This document shows positions 45,505 through 59,049 of a stretch of DNA of 64,000 nt, piece by piece. Under the pieces are notes generated by a model that saw only the letters and a list, made by a program, of their open reading frames with translations, was not told the origin of the DNA and did not search any database. Source of the DNA: Polymyxa betae (taxonomy: Eukaryota; Endomyxa; Phytomyxea; Plasmodiophorida; Plasmodiophoridae); the NCBI GenBank assembly GCA_003693705.1, contig RBZT01000215.1, forward strand, positions 62,001 through 126,000. The letters are read 5' to 3'. Every line of letters starts with the position of its first letter. Positions within the stretch are counted from its first letter, which is position 1. Made by a program: the position numbers and the translations under genes.

Positions 45505-47672
45505 ATGGTGTCGCCCAGCGTCACCAATGCCAATGCCGACATAAACGGCAAAGGGATCGCCAAGTCGAAGCGCGCCCAGCGCCGTCAACGTCAAAAACAT
45601 AATCGACAAGAGCTTCGGTCGCAGCAGAATGGAAATGGCTTCGTACCCGAGACGCCATCAGAATCGGACGCCACTATGGTATCATTGTCTTGCTTTGTGC
45701 TTGGATTGTCATCCTGAGGATGTCGGTATAGACTGAGATTGATTCTGAGATCGAGGTCGAAGTCGAATACGTCCCCGAGTCTATCGATTCGACGGAGCCG
45801 TTGGCCGATTTTTTCAGCGATGTCTTCGAGAGATTCTCATCCAGAGGCGTGCGAAGGGAAGACCCCGAGGTCACCATTGTGCCAGCAAAATCTGAACAAA
45901 ACAGGGAGAATGAAGACGAATTTTCTGATGATGACGAGGTATGAGCAATTGCTAGCTAACACTGAATCATTTGACCCCCTGCGAGTGCCTTTTCGAATTA
46001 CGTTTTTTGATTTTATGCTGAAGTTGTGGGGTTAATTTGCAAATTTTGCAATTATGACACTGCTACTTTCCCCACTGCAATACTCTTTAATGATTGAAGT
46101 TCGCATTTGCATTCAGTCTGCTGCAGTGATTCTGTATTGTCATACTAACTATGGAAATGATAGCCCGAAACTCCACTCAGCCGCAGACAACTTCGGAAAT
46201 TAAATCGGATGGATGTCGCCGAATTGAAACAGGTGGCCCAATTCCCTGAAGTCGTCGATGTCCACGATGTTTGCACCAGCGATCCGGTCCTTCTTGTCCA
46301 GCTGAAATCGCTGCGAAACTCGGTCCCTGTTCCAGGCCACTGGTCTCAGAAGCGGAAATACCTTCAGGGTAAGCGCGGCCAGGAGAAGAGCTTGTTCAAA
46401 CTGCCGGACTACATCGAGGCGACCGGTATCGCCGCTATTCGTCTAGCGCATCACGAGCAGGACGCCGAAAAGAAAGCGAAAACCAAACAGAGGGAGCGAA
46501 TGCAGCCTAAAATGAACCGGCTGGATATCGATTATCAGGTCCTGCATGACGCCTTCTTCCGCAGCCAGCCGAAAATGAAACCCGCGATTCACGGCGATAT
46601 TTACTTTGAAGGCAAAGAATTCCAAGTCAATGTAATGCTGGTCCATGATCCACCGTTTGATTATTCAGCTGATGCTGCGGTGTAGGTCAAAACAGCACGT
46701 CCCGGTATTCTATCGCAGGCGCTGAAGGACGCTCTGGGCATGCGTGAGGGATACCCACCGCCTTGGTTAATCAACATGCAGCGATACGGGCCGCCACCAT
46801 CATACAGGAACCTCAAGATTCCTGGTCTCAATGCTCCTTTACCACCGAATGCTTCATATGGTTATGGTGAAGGTCAATGGGGTAAACCGCCTGTTGATCA
46901 TCTTGGTAAGCAGCACTTTTTTCTCAGAAAATTTCGATTGCTTTTTAGTTTTTTTTTTCAAACGCAATTTTGTTTTTTAATGCATTCCAAAGGGCAACCG
47001 CTGTATGGTGATCCATTCGGATTATCGGTGGAGCCAGAATTGCCTCCGGAACCGATTTCGAACTTGGAACCATGGGGAAACCTGATCGTCGAGGAAGAAG
47101 TGGAAGAGGAAGAAGAACCTGATGAAGTCGATATGGAACAGGAAGAGGACATGACCGGAATTGAATCAGTGGCTTCATTCGCCTCGGGAATGGTGACGCC
47201 CGACGCCATTGATTTGCGAAAGGGCATCACCAGCGTTGAGACTCCTGAGATCGACCTACGCAAACCGCAACCTGATAAGCAGCTCTTTCAAGTACATTTC
47301 AACCTCTCGTACAATTTCAGTTTTTCTTAATTGACTTGACAGGTTCTGGAGCAGAAAGACGTTACGGTTGGGGATGCGTTGTACGGCTCCTCGCATACAT
47401 ATAAGATCCCGACGGCAACCAGCCAAAGCGCAGCTGTTGCTAGTCAGCTATCTGATGGTCATGTTGATCTTGCTCTGGCTCCAGAAGAGCTCGCCAATAT
47501 GGACGAAGCTGCGTTGTCCAGGCGCTACCAGGAGCAGCTGGAGGCCGTCAAGGCTTTGCGTGCGTCAAGCAGCGAAAGTGTTAGCGAGGTGTTGCTTGAG
47601 GAAACTCGCAAGCGGAAGCGCAAGGAAGAGGCCAAGGCCAAGGGCAAAAAGTTCAAAGATTTCAAATTCTAA
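45505..47672 (+). CDS. SF3B2: splicing factor 3b subunit 2 (SF3B2 / SAP145 / Cus1)
   Basis: U2 snRNP component that helps anchor U2 at the branch site. Order: a basic N-terminus (KSKRAQRRQRQKHNRQE), SEIEVEVEYVPES, the DUF382 core (PETPLSRRQLRKLNRMDVAE; VPGHWSQKRKYLQGKRGQEK; LPDYIEATGI; KMKPAIHGDIYFEGKEF) and the PSP domain (RPGILSQALKDALGM ... PPPWLINMQRYGPPPSYRNL). Then come a glycine/acidic region and a basic C-terminus (RKRKRKEEAKAKGKKFKDFK). At least five introns occur; the one in the DUF382-PSP gap is about 60 nt. One intron holds a poly-T run. Complete at both ends. Confidence 0.94.
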
Positions 47673-48047
47673 TCGCCAGTGCTTTTCTATTAAGAATATA
47701 TTTCCCAAACTATGTCAGGAAATCTGGTTTTACAATTACTATAGCAGCAGATGCGTTTGGCACATTTCGCAAAGTGCTCATCAGGGATCTTGGGAAAAAA
47801 CGTTCGACTTTTCCTCTTTGAAAGTTGGCTGCGACATCAATCTCATAATGAAGAATATTTCCTAATCCGTTTCCATTACTGTATTGGCAATAGACGCGTT
47901 TAACGTTTTGTTGCAGAAATGTGAATCATGTTGGTGGAAATGGGGCACGGCAGTTCACAGCGGTAATTATACTGGCCCTCTGCGGGGACCGTGCTCAGGT
48001 CCTGGCTGCTTTGCTGCTAGTCACAAGATCGGGTGGCGGCCCCGGTC
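47673..48047. other. intergenic SF3B2 / PH-domain gene
   Basis: 375 bases, tandem orientation. No gene or named site was seen. Confidence 0.4.
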
Positions 48048-49714
48048 ATGAAGAAATTTTTCCAGCGACGCCCGACGTTCTCGTCGTCGTCGGCGCCGCC
48101 GTCGCCGGCCCCAGCAGCCGCCGCCCCCGCTGACGTCAATGCGGCCGTTGGGACGGTGCCGGCCACCCCGACCAAACCCATCCAGGACGACGAATTGACA
48201 CTGTTCAAAGCGCGCGTGTCTGGATTCGCTTCAGGTGATTGACTGGACGCCACCCGTACTGGCCCACCCGTGGGCACCTGGAGTGACGAACTCATTGAAT
48301 GGCAGCGCAGACCGACAGATCTGGATTCGATTGACGCCGAAGCGACTCTATCAATCGGACGGGGTCGTGTACGACCTACTACAGCTGCATACGATCTCCG
48401 ACGATCCGGTCCAAGGCCAAGCTGTGATTGTGCATTGGTTTCGGTCTAGGTCCAATACCAAACTGATCGGGAATAAGGTGGGTTTCCACTCCCGGTACTA
48501 GCTAGGGTTCTAGGTTTGGGACAGGTGAAAGGCGAAATGCTGAAATCGGTGACGGAGGCTCGTGACATGATCGTTATCCAGCGATATGTATTCGAATCTG
48601 AAGCCGATCATCAGACGATGGTGTTGCTGTTGGATGATCTGACCAGGACCCGATGGCAGGCGTTATGTGAGCATCGGGTGATCACAGCCCCGGAGCTCTA
48701 TCAAGCTCACACTGCCGTCATTAAAGTCAATCGCAAAGGACACTGCCAGGAGCGTATGCTGGTTCTGTCTAACCTCTGGCTCTATAACATCCAATATCAT
48801 ACTGACCCAATCGCTATCAAACAGTGTAAGGTTAGTGAAGTTCATTTTATGTAGCACTTGCGTGCAATTTATGTATGCGCACTTTTGCAATTAATTTGTT
48901 TGCGTACGCAGTTTTACAAATTCACTGTGGCCGTTTCAAAAATTGCGAACGAGTTTTGGAACTGGGCGTTTTGCTGACGCCGTTTAAGTGGGCGATCCCG
49001 CTTCAGGCCATTACTGAACTGCAGCTGGATATCCTGCAGCAAACGCTATCCATGACATTAGTGATCGATGAGGTAACCATGACGAAATTGATGGACCAGT
49101 ACCACCGCATGTCGCGCGCGGATCTGCCCAAATCCCTGCATCAGTTCTGTTTCTATTCGGTCGCGAGCCAGCAGGCTTTCGTCACGCAGCTTCGTCTTTT
49201 ACGTCGAGATCAGATCGTCATAAAATGCTCGCAGCCTTATCTTGATGAGGTTGGTCTGCTTGTAGTTCATGTTTGTTGGTTGTTAAATGGCGTGATTCAG
49301 ATGGAGCATCTGGGGAGGTTTCGGGCCACGATCCAGCACGGCTATTTGGTGAAACATCGCAAGCATAATACTACGATGCCACATCGACGATATGTACGTC
49401 TGACAGATTCCGGCATGATCGCATGGTCTCAGGAGCCGAATTCGGCCAAGGTGCTGTCGGGTAAGGCGCTCTCAATCCGGCGCTGCTTCAACCTGATTAT
49501 GCTCGCAGGTGAGATTCGGTCTTCGCCGGGAAATAAATTCGATGAGAAGATGTTGTCGTTCACGATCGTGACAACTTCCAAGACATTGCATTTTGTTGCC
49601 GAATCGCTGGATGATTTCCGCGCTTGGAAGCAGGCCTTGGAGACGGTCATGCAACGACATCAAAATCGAGTTCATGTACAGCTTTCATCTTCAAACAAAG
49701 TACAATTTCTGTAG
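48048..49714 (+). CDS. PH-domain protein with N-terminal TH1/hSac2-like domain
   Basis: Starts MKKFFQRRPTFSSSSAPP with an Ala/Pro-rich leader. A first membrane-binding-type domain includes HTAVIKVNRKGHCQERMLVL-SNLWLYNI and KWAIPLQAITELQLD, the 'E R x L V L T ... L Y' pattern shared by myosin TH1 and hSac2 PH-like domains. A canonical PH domain closes the protein (IQHGYLVKHRKHNTTMPHRR ... LHFVAESLDDFRAWKQALET). It probably binds phosphoinositides and acts at the plasma membrane or endosomes. Introns were placed at four points; one near 48.84 kb is about 139 nt, long for this window. No catalytic domain is visible. Confidence 0.7.
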
Positions 49715-49886
49715 AGAATTCGGCTCATCGTTATCTATCTATCTGAACATGTAAATGAAGCTCTTTGAAGTTCTAGAAATCCTGTAATATTAATAAACTA
49801 TCGGGAAATACTCCAACAGCTTTAAGATTCTGATTGAAGAGATCTCATGCCCAAATCGATATTTATTCGAAATCCTATCATGACTA

Positions 49887-50804
49887 TCAGAGGAAGAACC
49901 TCCTTCGGCTGGTGTCCATCTCAGGACGATGTTTCCATTCATATTCACCGCCGGTTGTATCAAACGTCCCATGCTGTAAGCTCTTCAGCTTCAATGTGAA
50001 TCTTGGTCCGAGCTCCTGCAGATCCACACATCGTCCTTGATCATCAAACATATAACGATGTTGTCTGAAGAACACGAAGTCGCGCTGGTTGTGGAATGTC
50101 ACGACACATCGGCCTCGGAATTCGGGTCGTGGATCGAATAAGGCGGCGAGCATCCGTCCCATGCGGTTGCCAAGACGAGTAGTGAAATTGTTGAGAATCA
50201 GCTCTGGTTGATGATTTGTCATAACACCATGACCAGATATATCAGCATTCAGCTGAACATTTGTGAGCTTAAAATGAGCAGTTGGTCCACCTGGAAGATG
50301 GATGAGCAGAAGGCCATTGAGATCTTTACGATCTTCGTTAAGAATGATGAGATCGGTGAAGCCTTTCTCGATGGCCTGCTCCACGATCGTCTTCACTTCA
50401 AACCCGCGACGTTTGTAGAAAGACGAATTCGGAATAACCTGCAGAAGGTCGCCGATGAACGAGAACGATCGCGAGGTCGGTTTACGACACGTGGTTATGG
50501 CGATCTTTGGAGGCGCCTGTTTGGCGAAATACGCCGAGAACTCGTCGATGGCGTTCTCAGCCTCAATCTCTTCATCGCCGACCTCTACGATCGTATCGTC
50601 AGCTTCGCGTGTGTTGTCCTGCGTCCGCTGGGCCGGTACGTCCAGGACGACATCGGGGTTGTCGCGTCGCTGTTTCTGGCGCTGTTTGCGGGCCTGGTTG
50701 GACTCTTTGGCCTTTCGGGCTTTCAGTTGCTGGAACACAGCTTGACGTTTGATCTTGTTACTGATCTGGTTGACGCCCTCCGCTGATATCGACGGCCCCT
50801 TCAT
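49887..50804 (-). CDS. RPF1: RPF1 ribosome production factor (Brix domain)
   Basis: Intronless, 305 residues. The Brix-domain protein RPF1 acts in nucleolar 60S assembly. Visible blocks: a basic N-terminus (ISNKIKRQAVFQQLKARKAK), ITTCRKPTSRSFSFIGDLLQ-VIPNSSFYKRRG, GFTDLIILNEDRKDLNGLLL, LPGGPTAHFKLTN, GRMLAALFDPRPEFRGRCVV and the sigma70-like end FTLKLKSLQHGTFDTTGGEY with EWKHRPEMDTSRRRFFL. The length and end match the family. Start at 50802-50804. Confidence 0.95.
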   Translation of the reverse strand: MKGPSISAEGVNQISNKIKRQAVFQQLKARKAKESNQARKQRQKQRRDNPDVVLDVPAQRTQDNTREADDTIVEVGDEEIEAENAIDEFSAYFAKQAPPKIAITTCRKPTSRSFSFIGDLLQVIPNSSFYKRRGFEVKTIVEQAIEKGFTDLIILNEDRKDLNGLLLIHLPGGPTAHFKLTNVQLNADISGHGVMTNHQPELILNNFTTRLGNRMGRMLAALFDPRPEFRGRCVVTFHNQRDFVFFRQHRYMFDDQGRCVDLQELGPRFTLKLKSLQHGTFDTTGGEYEWKHRPEMDTSRRRFFL

Positions 50805-51103
50805 GGTCGGGCGCTGAATTTCTTGGCAGGATTTCGCTTTCCAGGCGCCTTCGTCGTCAGTTGTGGGTCGCAGTCCGCACGGAGTCCAGAATTTCGCGTT
50901 GTTTTTTTAATTACTTGCAGGGCTGTGATAAACTGCGTCTGTTGCGCTGTTTTTTGGAAAGTTTCAAATTCAACGAACTGCGCCTGAGTTTAAGTGGGTT
51001 TCTTCTTGTGTTTTCGGTCCCTATGTCATGAAAAGTAACCTCCATGGCTGGATGGGATTTAACATTATTTCTTGATGATTGATGGCCTTAATAACTCTTT
51101 ATA

Positions 51104-51720
51104 ATGTATAACGAAGGCCGGACGAAGCCAGTTAGAGACAACTTTGAATGGCGCCATCGAATCATTCGACAGCAGCGATCGAACCCGGTTTGCTGCGTTC
51201 AGCAATATGATGGTGCCCGTCCCGATTATCCAGCCCAGTCGATCGATTTCTTCATCAATGAGTTCAATCTAGGCCCAGATCGCGCATTGCTCGACCTTGC
51301 AGCTGGCACTGGCAAATAAGATTCAAGACTCGTGGCGAATACCAGAGACCGCTGATGTCGATGGCTTCCGGGTCGGATGATGTCGTCGCCTGTACCTAAT
51401 CATGGCTCTGATTTGATGCCCGACCAGCCCTGAGCGAAATTCATCGCCTATTGCCACCCCAGGGTGCTCTGGTTTGAATCGGCGCCCTTGAACATCATCT
51501 CAGCAGATGGAAGCCGATAAACCCAGCCACACCCGAACCCGGCCCGTATTTTCGAAACTGGTCGAAGAGCATGGCTGTTATGGACCATTAAGGCAGGTCC
51601 TGTTCCGATACGAACATAAGCTGACGCCTATCTGTTTTAGGATCGGATCTTATCGCAGAGCTATGTTGGCGAGATGATCGATGCTGATTGAAGTTGACAT
51701 CCTCATCTTACAGGATAATC
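51104..51720 (+). pseudogene. decayed SAM-dependent methyltransferase
   Basis: The first 70 codons are intact and read YDGARPDYPAQSIDFFINEF and RALLDLAAGTGK, the N-terminus and SAM-binding motif I of a class I methyltransferase. A stop follows immediately. Beyond it, pieces of the same fold appear in shifted frames: SGSDDVVA, PALSEIHRLLPPQGALV followed by a stop, and NPATPEPGPYFRNW. The gap between motif I and the LSEIHRLLPPQG block is too short by dozens of residues, so sequence was lost as well as disrupted. Splicing cannot repair it. No restored protein is proposed. Confidence 0.75.
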
Positions 51721-52190
51721 CAGTTTTATTTTGTCCCATATTACCGAACTTTCACATTGCTATAAACCATGAAATCCAGCGATGTCATATGCTGTTGACT
51801 TCGTTTCCCAGTCATTAGCAGTTTTTAAAGAAGATTCTCTATCTTTTGAATAGAACTTTTCAATTATTACCGCTGAAGAAATAAAACAGTTGTACTTCCT
51901 TAATTTTGGTGATAAACAATGCTCCAGTTTTGAAATAATCTGCATTGAATATTGCATACGGCGTTTATTGGTTAAAACCTTTCAGCATTCATACAGAATG
52001 TGAAAAGCTGTCGGGGAACAAATCATAACCAATTGTGTGGTTGTATATTGGTACTATTCACTACGAGAATAGCATTTTTTGTAAAAGGAACAAGTTCAAT
52101 ATAACGGTAGATAAACCAACCCTGCAGCAGAGAAATGTTTCGGTGTTATCTCGGAGTCTTACCCAATAGGGTTCCCACTAAGCATTGACA
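51721..52190. other. AT-rich intergenic region
   Basis: About 470 bases after the methyltransferase remnant. Stop codons are dense on both strands and nothing was recognised. Confidence 0.4.
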
Positions 52191-52483
52191 ATGTTTCGAG
52201 GCCCATTGTTCCGTCTACGACCGTCAACGGCTTCGCGGCGTTCCTTCTCTGTCGATCTGCAATCAGAAGCGGATCGCGAAGCCGTGAAACGGTATATTGA
52301 TGTATCTGCTCGTCGATTGGGCGTCGCGTTTTCAGTGATGGGGGCTGTCGCCGTAAGCATTATTGCCGATTTTGAGTATATAATTTAAATTCGTTGTAGT
52401 ATTTTATGATGGTTCGATACAACGATGGTGATGTACAACCGAGCAAGGAAGCCAGTCAGCAAGTCGCAAATAAGCAGCCGTGA
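52191..52483 (+). CDS. small single-pass mitochondrial membrane protein, unknown
   Basis: Two exons joined by a 47-nt intron (52353-52399, GCC/gtaagc ... ttgtag/TATT) give about 81 residues. The N-terminus is Arg/Ser-rich without acids (MFRGPLFRLRPSTASRRSFS), a typical mitochondrial presequence. A short charged helix (SEADREAVKRYIDVSARRLG) precedes one membrane span (VAFSVMGAVAYFMMV), and the tail is polar. The layout fits an inner-membrane assembly factor or small respiratory-complex subunit. No family was recognised. Confidence 0.55.
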
Positions 52484-52847
52484 ATTTAAAGGTCTGAGAA
52501 AGCTTCACAATACAGTAGGGCTAATAAACTAGCCGAAAGCTTGGAACCAAACGAGAATATTCCACAGCGCGATGAGTGTCATTGCATCCACACGTTGCGA
52601 TTCAATTCCCATAATTCTTATCTGAAATAATGCAACACCAGTACATAGCGACGCAATTGATCATTTATACGACAATCTTGGCAACAAGGTATTCTAGCGA
52701 TTGCAGACGAGTGAAAGTAACTACACTAGAGAAGGCGAGAGGTTTTAAAAATAGAGCACACAACCTTGCATTTATTAGATAACCAGACCGAGAAACAGAA
52801 ACAATGTTGGACTGGCCCAGGGATTGGACAATAAGTAGAGATTGAGT
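52484..52847. other. convergent 3' intergenic region
   Basis: 364 bases between the small membrane protein and the end of beta-tubulin. It should hold both 3' UTRs. No coding signal was seen. Confidence 0.4.
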
Positions 52848-54287
<1,440 letters not shown>

Positions 54288-55910
54288 GATGGTGGAGCTG
54301 GCGACCGACTAGGTTTATCACTCTCACCAACAACGACAACAACAAGACGCCCGATAGAATAGTGCGGATCCAATAACACAATGGAGTGACGGGCAGCAGT
54401 CAGGATCGATCGAATGCGCGAGCACCAACTCTGTACACTCGAGCTACGATCCAGTGTACCCGGGGTGCGACCTCGGACAGGGTCGGATTCCCGCCTACGT
54501 CCGGGTTTTCCAGTGATCTACAAACGCTGGCAGGCGGACAACCCTTAATTTGCAGGCCGCGCCCCCCGGCGCCCTTCGCAATTTTGGCGCGAATCTCATC
54601 TGCGGCCGGATTAAACGCCCGCCATTTTGATGGCTTATATCGTCGATTTCGATCAAGACTGACAGGAGATTATTGATATCTTCGTCCCAGTTAGCATCGA
54701 ACATTTCCGTCATGATCGGGATATGTTTCTATCGCCTTTGTTCAAATCTCCGAAAAAAGTAAACATTCTGAAACATCTTGCAATGTCTAATTGCGATCTT
54801 TGTATGCTAAAATCGAGTCTGGGCAAATGTTGCTCATCCTCTACGAGGATGGATTTGATGGCGATTTCTACAGTTTATGAATACACTGGCATGATACTGC
54901 TTTATACGACTACTTTCACATTCTTAACTCTGAGATCAAATAGTATCCTAACGACATCGCTCACAATACATCAATATAATATTAATCATTGATAAAACAA
55001 GATACTTCCATTAAGCACTTCCACATCAGCATAATTCCTAACCTTACTGCCTAATCGGCATATTAAAGTATAGTGAGAGACCGAAGGCGTGAGCAGCCGC
55101 GACGAAAGATGGCGTCTGGTAGGGCCAGGACTTCCAGCGATGTATGAGTACGGCGGCAGATTCAAAATACTACTCGTCTCGGTCGCGATCGTCGACATAG
55201 TCTGGATCGGGACGGTCAGCGTACGTCGTTGATGGTAGCTGTAATAAAATGCTGAATAGGGCTCAGATTTTATATAGATTTATACCATGAATCTGACTAT
55301 AGTCTCTTAAGTTAGCATGTATTAGGGGCAAACAATAAAGTCGGATTCCAACGGTCGCTTTTTAACACTTTTGCCTCCTAATATTTGGGTGTAACAAACA
55401 AAGCCTAAAAAAGTAGGATAACATTTCCAATTATAGCTATACAGCAAATATATTCTAAGCACAATCGATTGTGTTGCAATATGGTCGATGCTCAGAGACA
55501 TGAGTTCTGGCGGACTAGTGAAGGCCTTGGAAATCTTCGTCTAGAACAATTTACGTAGGAATGGAAATCAACAGTCACAAGTCGTTTCTCTGAAGCGGTA
55601 ACCAATCTGAATTCGAAGAATACTTATCCCGGGTCTTTTTGTAATTGCTACCTACCCATAACATGTCAGGTAGCCGTCCCGTTGAATTTAATTTTTGTCA
55701 AACAATGCATTTGCAAAAAATTAAGAAAATCGTGAACTGATAGTAAAGATCAAGATGCGAAATCGGTCAACGAATGTCGCGCATTTCTCGTTGACCGCTA
55801 ACCCAAGTTGCAATTGACATTCCAGAATCATCAGCAAAATAGTCTGTATATATTGCCTGGTGTGAAGGATGTTGGGTTCCCGGCCTTTATCCATTTTAAA
55901 GATGTCATCA
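54288..55910. other. 1.6-kb region with no secure gene
   Basis: Upstream of beta-tubulin. A minus-strand stretch at 54495-54713 (MTEMFDANWDEDINNLLSVL-IEIDDISHQNG) has protein-like composition for about 40 codons and may be an exon of an unknown gene. Near 55173-55240 a minus-strand run after an acceptor-like TTATTACAG reads TYADRPDPDYVDDRDRDE and stops, like a final exon, but no upstream exon fits. The remainder is AT-rich with dense stops. Confidence 0.25.
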
Positions 55911-57030
55911 ATGGTGCAAATTCCACTGATTGCGAAGGTGAGTGGTGCTCACTCTGCATTGGCCGATATTTAGTATTTGACAATCGTATAGTGGTGCTAT
56001 CATCTGGCTGTCTCTGGCGGTGACATCGTACGACATGTTGCCGAATCTGGCCGTCTCAATGTCACGAACAAGGCCGACCTGAACGTTGATTTCGACCCGA
56101 CGACGGATGCTGACCGACAGGCGCAGGCCTGGATTATTGGAAATCTACGCCATCAATTCCCAACTATAGCCATTATTGGCGAAGAAGATCAGTATGATTG
56201 TGCTTCTGCATTAGCTAATATTCCGGAATCTGTCGATCATGACCCCTATGTAAGTTCTTCGATTCAATTCAATTCAGTCTTATTCAAGTCCGAATTTTGC
56301 AGTTTTTGGATTCTGCTTGGGATTCAAATTTGATTTTTGCAAAGCCCGAAGATGTTCGCATCTTCGTTGATCCAGTTGATGGCACGAAAGATCTAACAAA
56401 AGGCTCTCACGAGGCGGTCACGACCCTGATTGGTATCGCCGTCGCTGACAAGCCTGTCTATGGCGTTATCCATTATCCATTCTCTGGGAAGACTGTCCAT
56501 GCGGCAGTTGGTCATTCAAACCATCAAAACGCTGTCAAATCGGATCCTAAATGTCAGCATCTCTCAGAATCTGTTTTCCGGGGTTTTTATTGTTTCTCGC
56601 TAGGTGCTGAAGATAATATTGTCGTCACGACAAAGTCGCATTTCGACGACTATCTCAAGTCTTATTTTGAGGAGCTTCATCCGCAGCCTAGCAAGGTCCT
56701 TCGAGTTGGAGGCTGTGGTCATAAAGCAGTGCTAGTTCTGGAAGGTTAAAATGCAGAGCTCAATCTGCTGGGTGGTTGAATGTTGTAATAGGCGATGCTG
56801 ATGCATATGTGTATCCACGTGAAGGAACGAAGAAATGGGATACCTGCGCCCCTCATGCAATAATTCGGTCATTCAATGGTCATTTCGTAGATCGTTATGG
56901 CAATGAACTTACGTATGATGCTAATTCTCCAATTGGCAATGAGGATGGAATGATCTGTACGATGGCTGCTGACCCCTCTCTTTATACTTTGACTGCAAAT
57001 GATCATTCTAACCCGTCTTGCTCACATTGA
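55911..57030 (+). CDS. BPNT1: 3'(2'),5'-bisphosphate nucleotidase (BPNT1/Met22-like)
   Basis: Li-sensitive Mg-dependent phosphatase that turns PAP into AMP in sulfur metabolism. Exon 1 is MVQIPLIAK, joined across a 56-nt intron to WCYHLAVSGGDIVRHVAESG, which lines up with the N-terminal helix of BPNT1. Metal motifs follow: IIGEED, the DPVDGTKDLTKGSHEAVTT motif, and WDTCAPHAIIRS. The product-end blocks VYGVIHYPFSGKTVHAA and VLRVGGCGHKAVLVLEG/DADAYV also fit. Four introns are needed; the segment between about 56515 and 56615 is the least certain. Stop at 57028-57030, 117 bases from the convergent SPAG6 gene. Confidence 0.88.
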
Positions 57031-57147
57031 TGTAAAAGTTCCTTCAGATTCTGAATACCCCGAATATTGTCTTTTGAGTTATGAACACTTGCAGTATGTA
57101 GAAGCATTAGTGTACTTTTATTTAAAGTGATATGAAGCTCAAACTTG

Positions 57148-58692
57148 CTAGACTTTAGGGGTTTCAAATGTGTCCAACTTCTGCAGCAGCGTTTCCGAGT
57201 AGTTCGGCGAGTAGTATTGCACAATCTCAACTGGATAGCAACTGTTGATCGTGTTGATATAAGATTGTAGTTTCGAGCTGTTTTCAGCCTTCAATTCCTG
57301 AACTCTCTGTAGACCTCCACTCTGGACGAAGGACTTTCTCGATTGAGGATCATTCGGGAGGACTTTGGCAAATTGCTGTACGAGGTATTTCGTGACTTTC
57401 GGTGGCGAATCATGTAGCAATGGCTCTAAAGCGGGTGTGTGCGTGCATTTCTGGACAACAGTCTTCAAGGCTCTCTGTGCCTTAGATTTCAGATCAGCAG
57501 ATCCTTCGTCAGGTAAGGTTGTCGCGGCGTTATAAACTTGAATCATTCTTCGGAACACGTCTGCTTTAGCCAGCGCTTTAGCATGCTCTGGGGTATGTCG
57601 CCCTATCTGTCCTAACGACCAACATGATGCGGCTTTGATATGCGTTTCGGGCTCGTTGACAAGTGCATCTTTTAAAGGTAAGATTCCTTGATTGACGATA
57701 ATTGCCAAGGCGAGCGTTTCCGAGAATGCAGCAATATAGCCCAGCGCCATTATACCAGGCAGACGTGTGTTGCCCTTTGTCTCACTGATGTAGTCAATGA
57801 TGGCTGCATGACCACCTGCATTCACAATCAGCTTAGCCAGTTCTGGAGCGTGCTTGGCGACGTCTCGAATTAATGTGGCAGCATTCTTTCTGACGACCAT
57901 GTCGAGATCTTTCAAACAACCCAATACTTTGGGGAAAACATCAGCCTCCACGACCACCTCGGCGAGATCGACAGAATGCTTCGCAACCTGAGCTAAGGCA
58001 GCGCAGACCTGTCGCTTAAGTTTGCTATCTTGGTGCTGAATCAATGGTGCTAAAAACTGGACAGCTCCAGAGTCTACAACGACTTGAGCTAATTCAGAAG
58101 AATGTTTGCTGATTTCGCCCAAGGCAGCAGCAGATACTCTCTTCAGGCTCAGCTCCGGTTCTTGTAAACACAAAACCAATTGGGGAACTGCACCAGCGTC
58201 TACCACGACTTGGGCTAAATCAGAATTATGTCTTGCGATATAATGTAAAGCCCATGCTGCTCCTTCCTTCACTGTAGGTTCAAATTCTGACAGGCATCCT
58301 ACAAGGGCTACCAACGAGCCTGCATCGACAACAGCTTGTGCAAGTTCTGGAGAATGTTTCGCCACAGATTTTAACACGAACGATGCCGCTTTCTTATAAT
58401 AGCGATTCTGCTCGGCTAAAGAATAGACGAGCTGGGGGAGAATTTCGTTCATCACAACAGCTTCTGCTAACGCCTCCGAATAGTTAGCCAGGCGTCCTAA
58501 AGCAATAGCCGTCGACTGCTGAATTGAAGGTACGGTATCAAGTAGAAGTGGTCGAAGCAATGCCATCACACCAGCATTCTGGAGTGCTTCAATATTCGCC
58601 GGACGGATCGCTAGTTCGGCTACAGTTTGAACAAAGGTCGTCCTAGACGCTTGATATTCTTCGAACACCTGCAAAATCGACCGGCTCGTCAT
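57148..58692 (-). CDS. SPAG6: SPAG6 / PF16 axonemal central-apparatus armadillo protein
   Basis: Intronless, 514 residues. Armadillo repeats cover most of the length. The protein matches SPAG6 almost from end to end: ILQVFEEYQASRTTFVQTVA, ALQNAGVMALLRPLLLD, LAEQNRYYKKAASFVLKSVA, KGNTRLPGIMALGYIAAFSE, LGQIGRHTPEHAKALA, YINTINSCYPVEIVQYYSPN. PF16 stabilises the C1 microtubule of the motile cilium, so this organism should build a motile 9+2 flagellum. Start at the ATG at 58690-58692. Confidence 0.97.
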   Translation of the reverse strand: MTSRSILQVFEEYQASRTTFVQTVAELAIRPANIEALQNAGVMALLRPLLLDTVPSIQQSTAIALGRLANYSEALAEAVVMNEILPQLVYSLAEQNRYYKKAASFVLKSVAKHSPELAQAVVDAGSLVALVGCLSEFEPTVKEGAAWALHYIARHNSDLAQVVVDAGAVPQLVLCLQEPELSLKRVSAAALGEISKHSSELAQVVVDSGAVQFLAPLIQHQDSKLKRQVCAALAQVAKHSVDLAEVVVEADVFPKVLGCLKDLDMVVRKNAATLIRDVAKHAPELAKLIVNAGGHAAIIDYISETKGNTRLPGIMALGYIAAFSETLALAIIVNQGILPLKDALVNEPETHIKAASCWSLGQIGRHTPEHAKALAKADVFRRMIQVYNAATTLPDEGSADLKSKAQRALKTVVQKCTHTPALEPLLHDSPPKVTKYLVQQFAKVLPNDPQSRKSFVQSGGLQRVQELKAENSSKLQSYINTINSCYPVEIVQYYSPNYSETLLQKLDTFETPKV

Positions 58693-59049
58693 GCTGGCTG
58701 CTTGCGCTGCCACTACTCAGATGGCAATATCAAGAATCAGATAGTACCACATCAGGATCGAAGACCCGATTCTAGTACGGTTTGCCAAATCAACTATCTT
58801 TTGGGAGACCAGCACTGGAATTACTGGAAAACAAATAAATGTGCATGTTCAAATGTTTTAGAAGTGGCAAACATACAAGATATGAGAGGTGAAGATCATA
58901 GCTACAGTAGATGTAGTTTATACGATAGAGATTAGAGCAGCAGAGGATGAGCAAATCAATGACATGAGAGGGTTCCGCCCTTAAGAGTCGCTTGCCGCCG
59001 CTGAGTTAAGTGCGAATCATTACAGGTAATTATCATTGCCGATTCGAAT
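58693..59049. other. divergent promoter region SPAG6 / homoserine dehydrogenase
   Basis: 357 bases, no coding support. A shared promoter for the two divergent genes is expected, but no site can be named. Confidence 0.4.
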
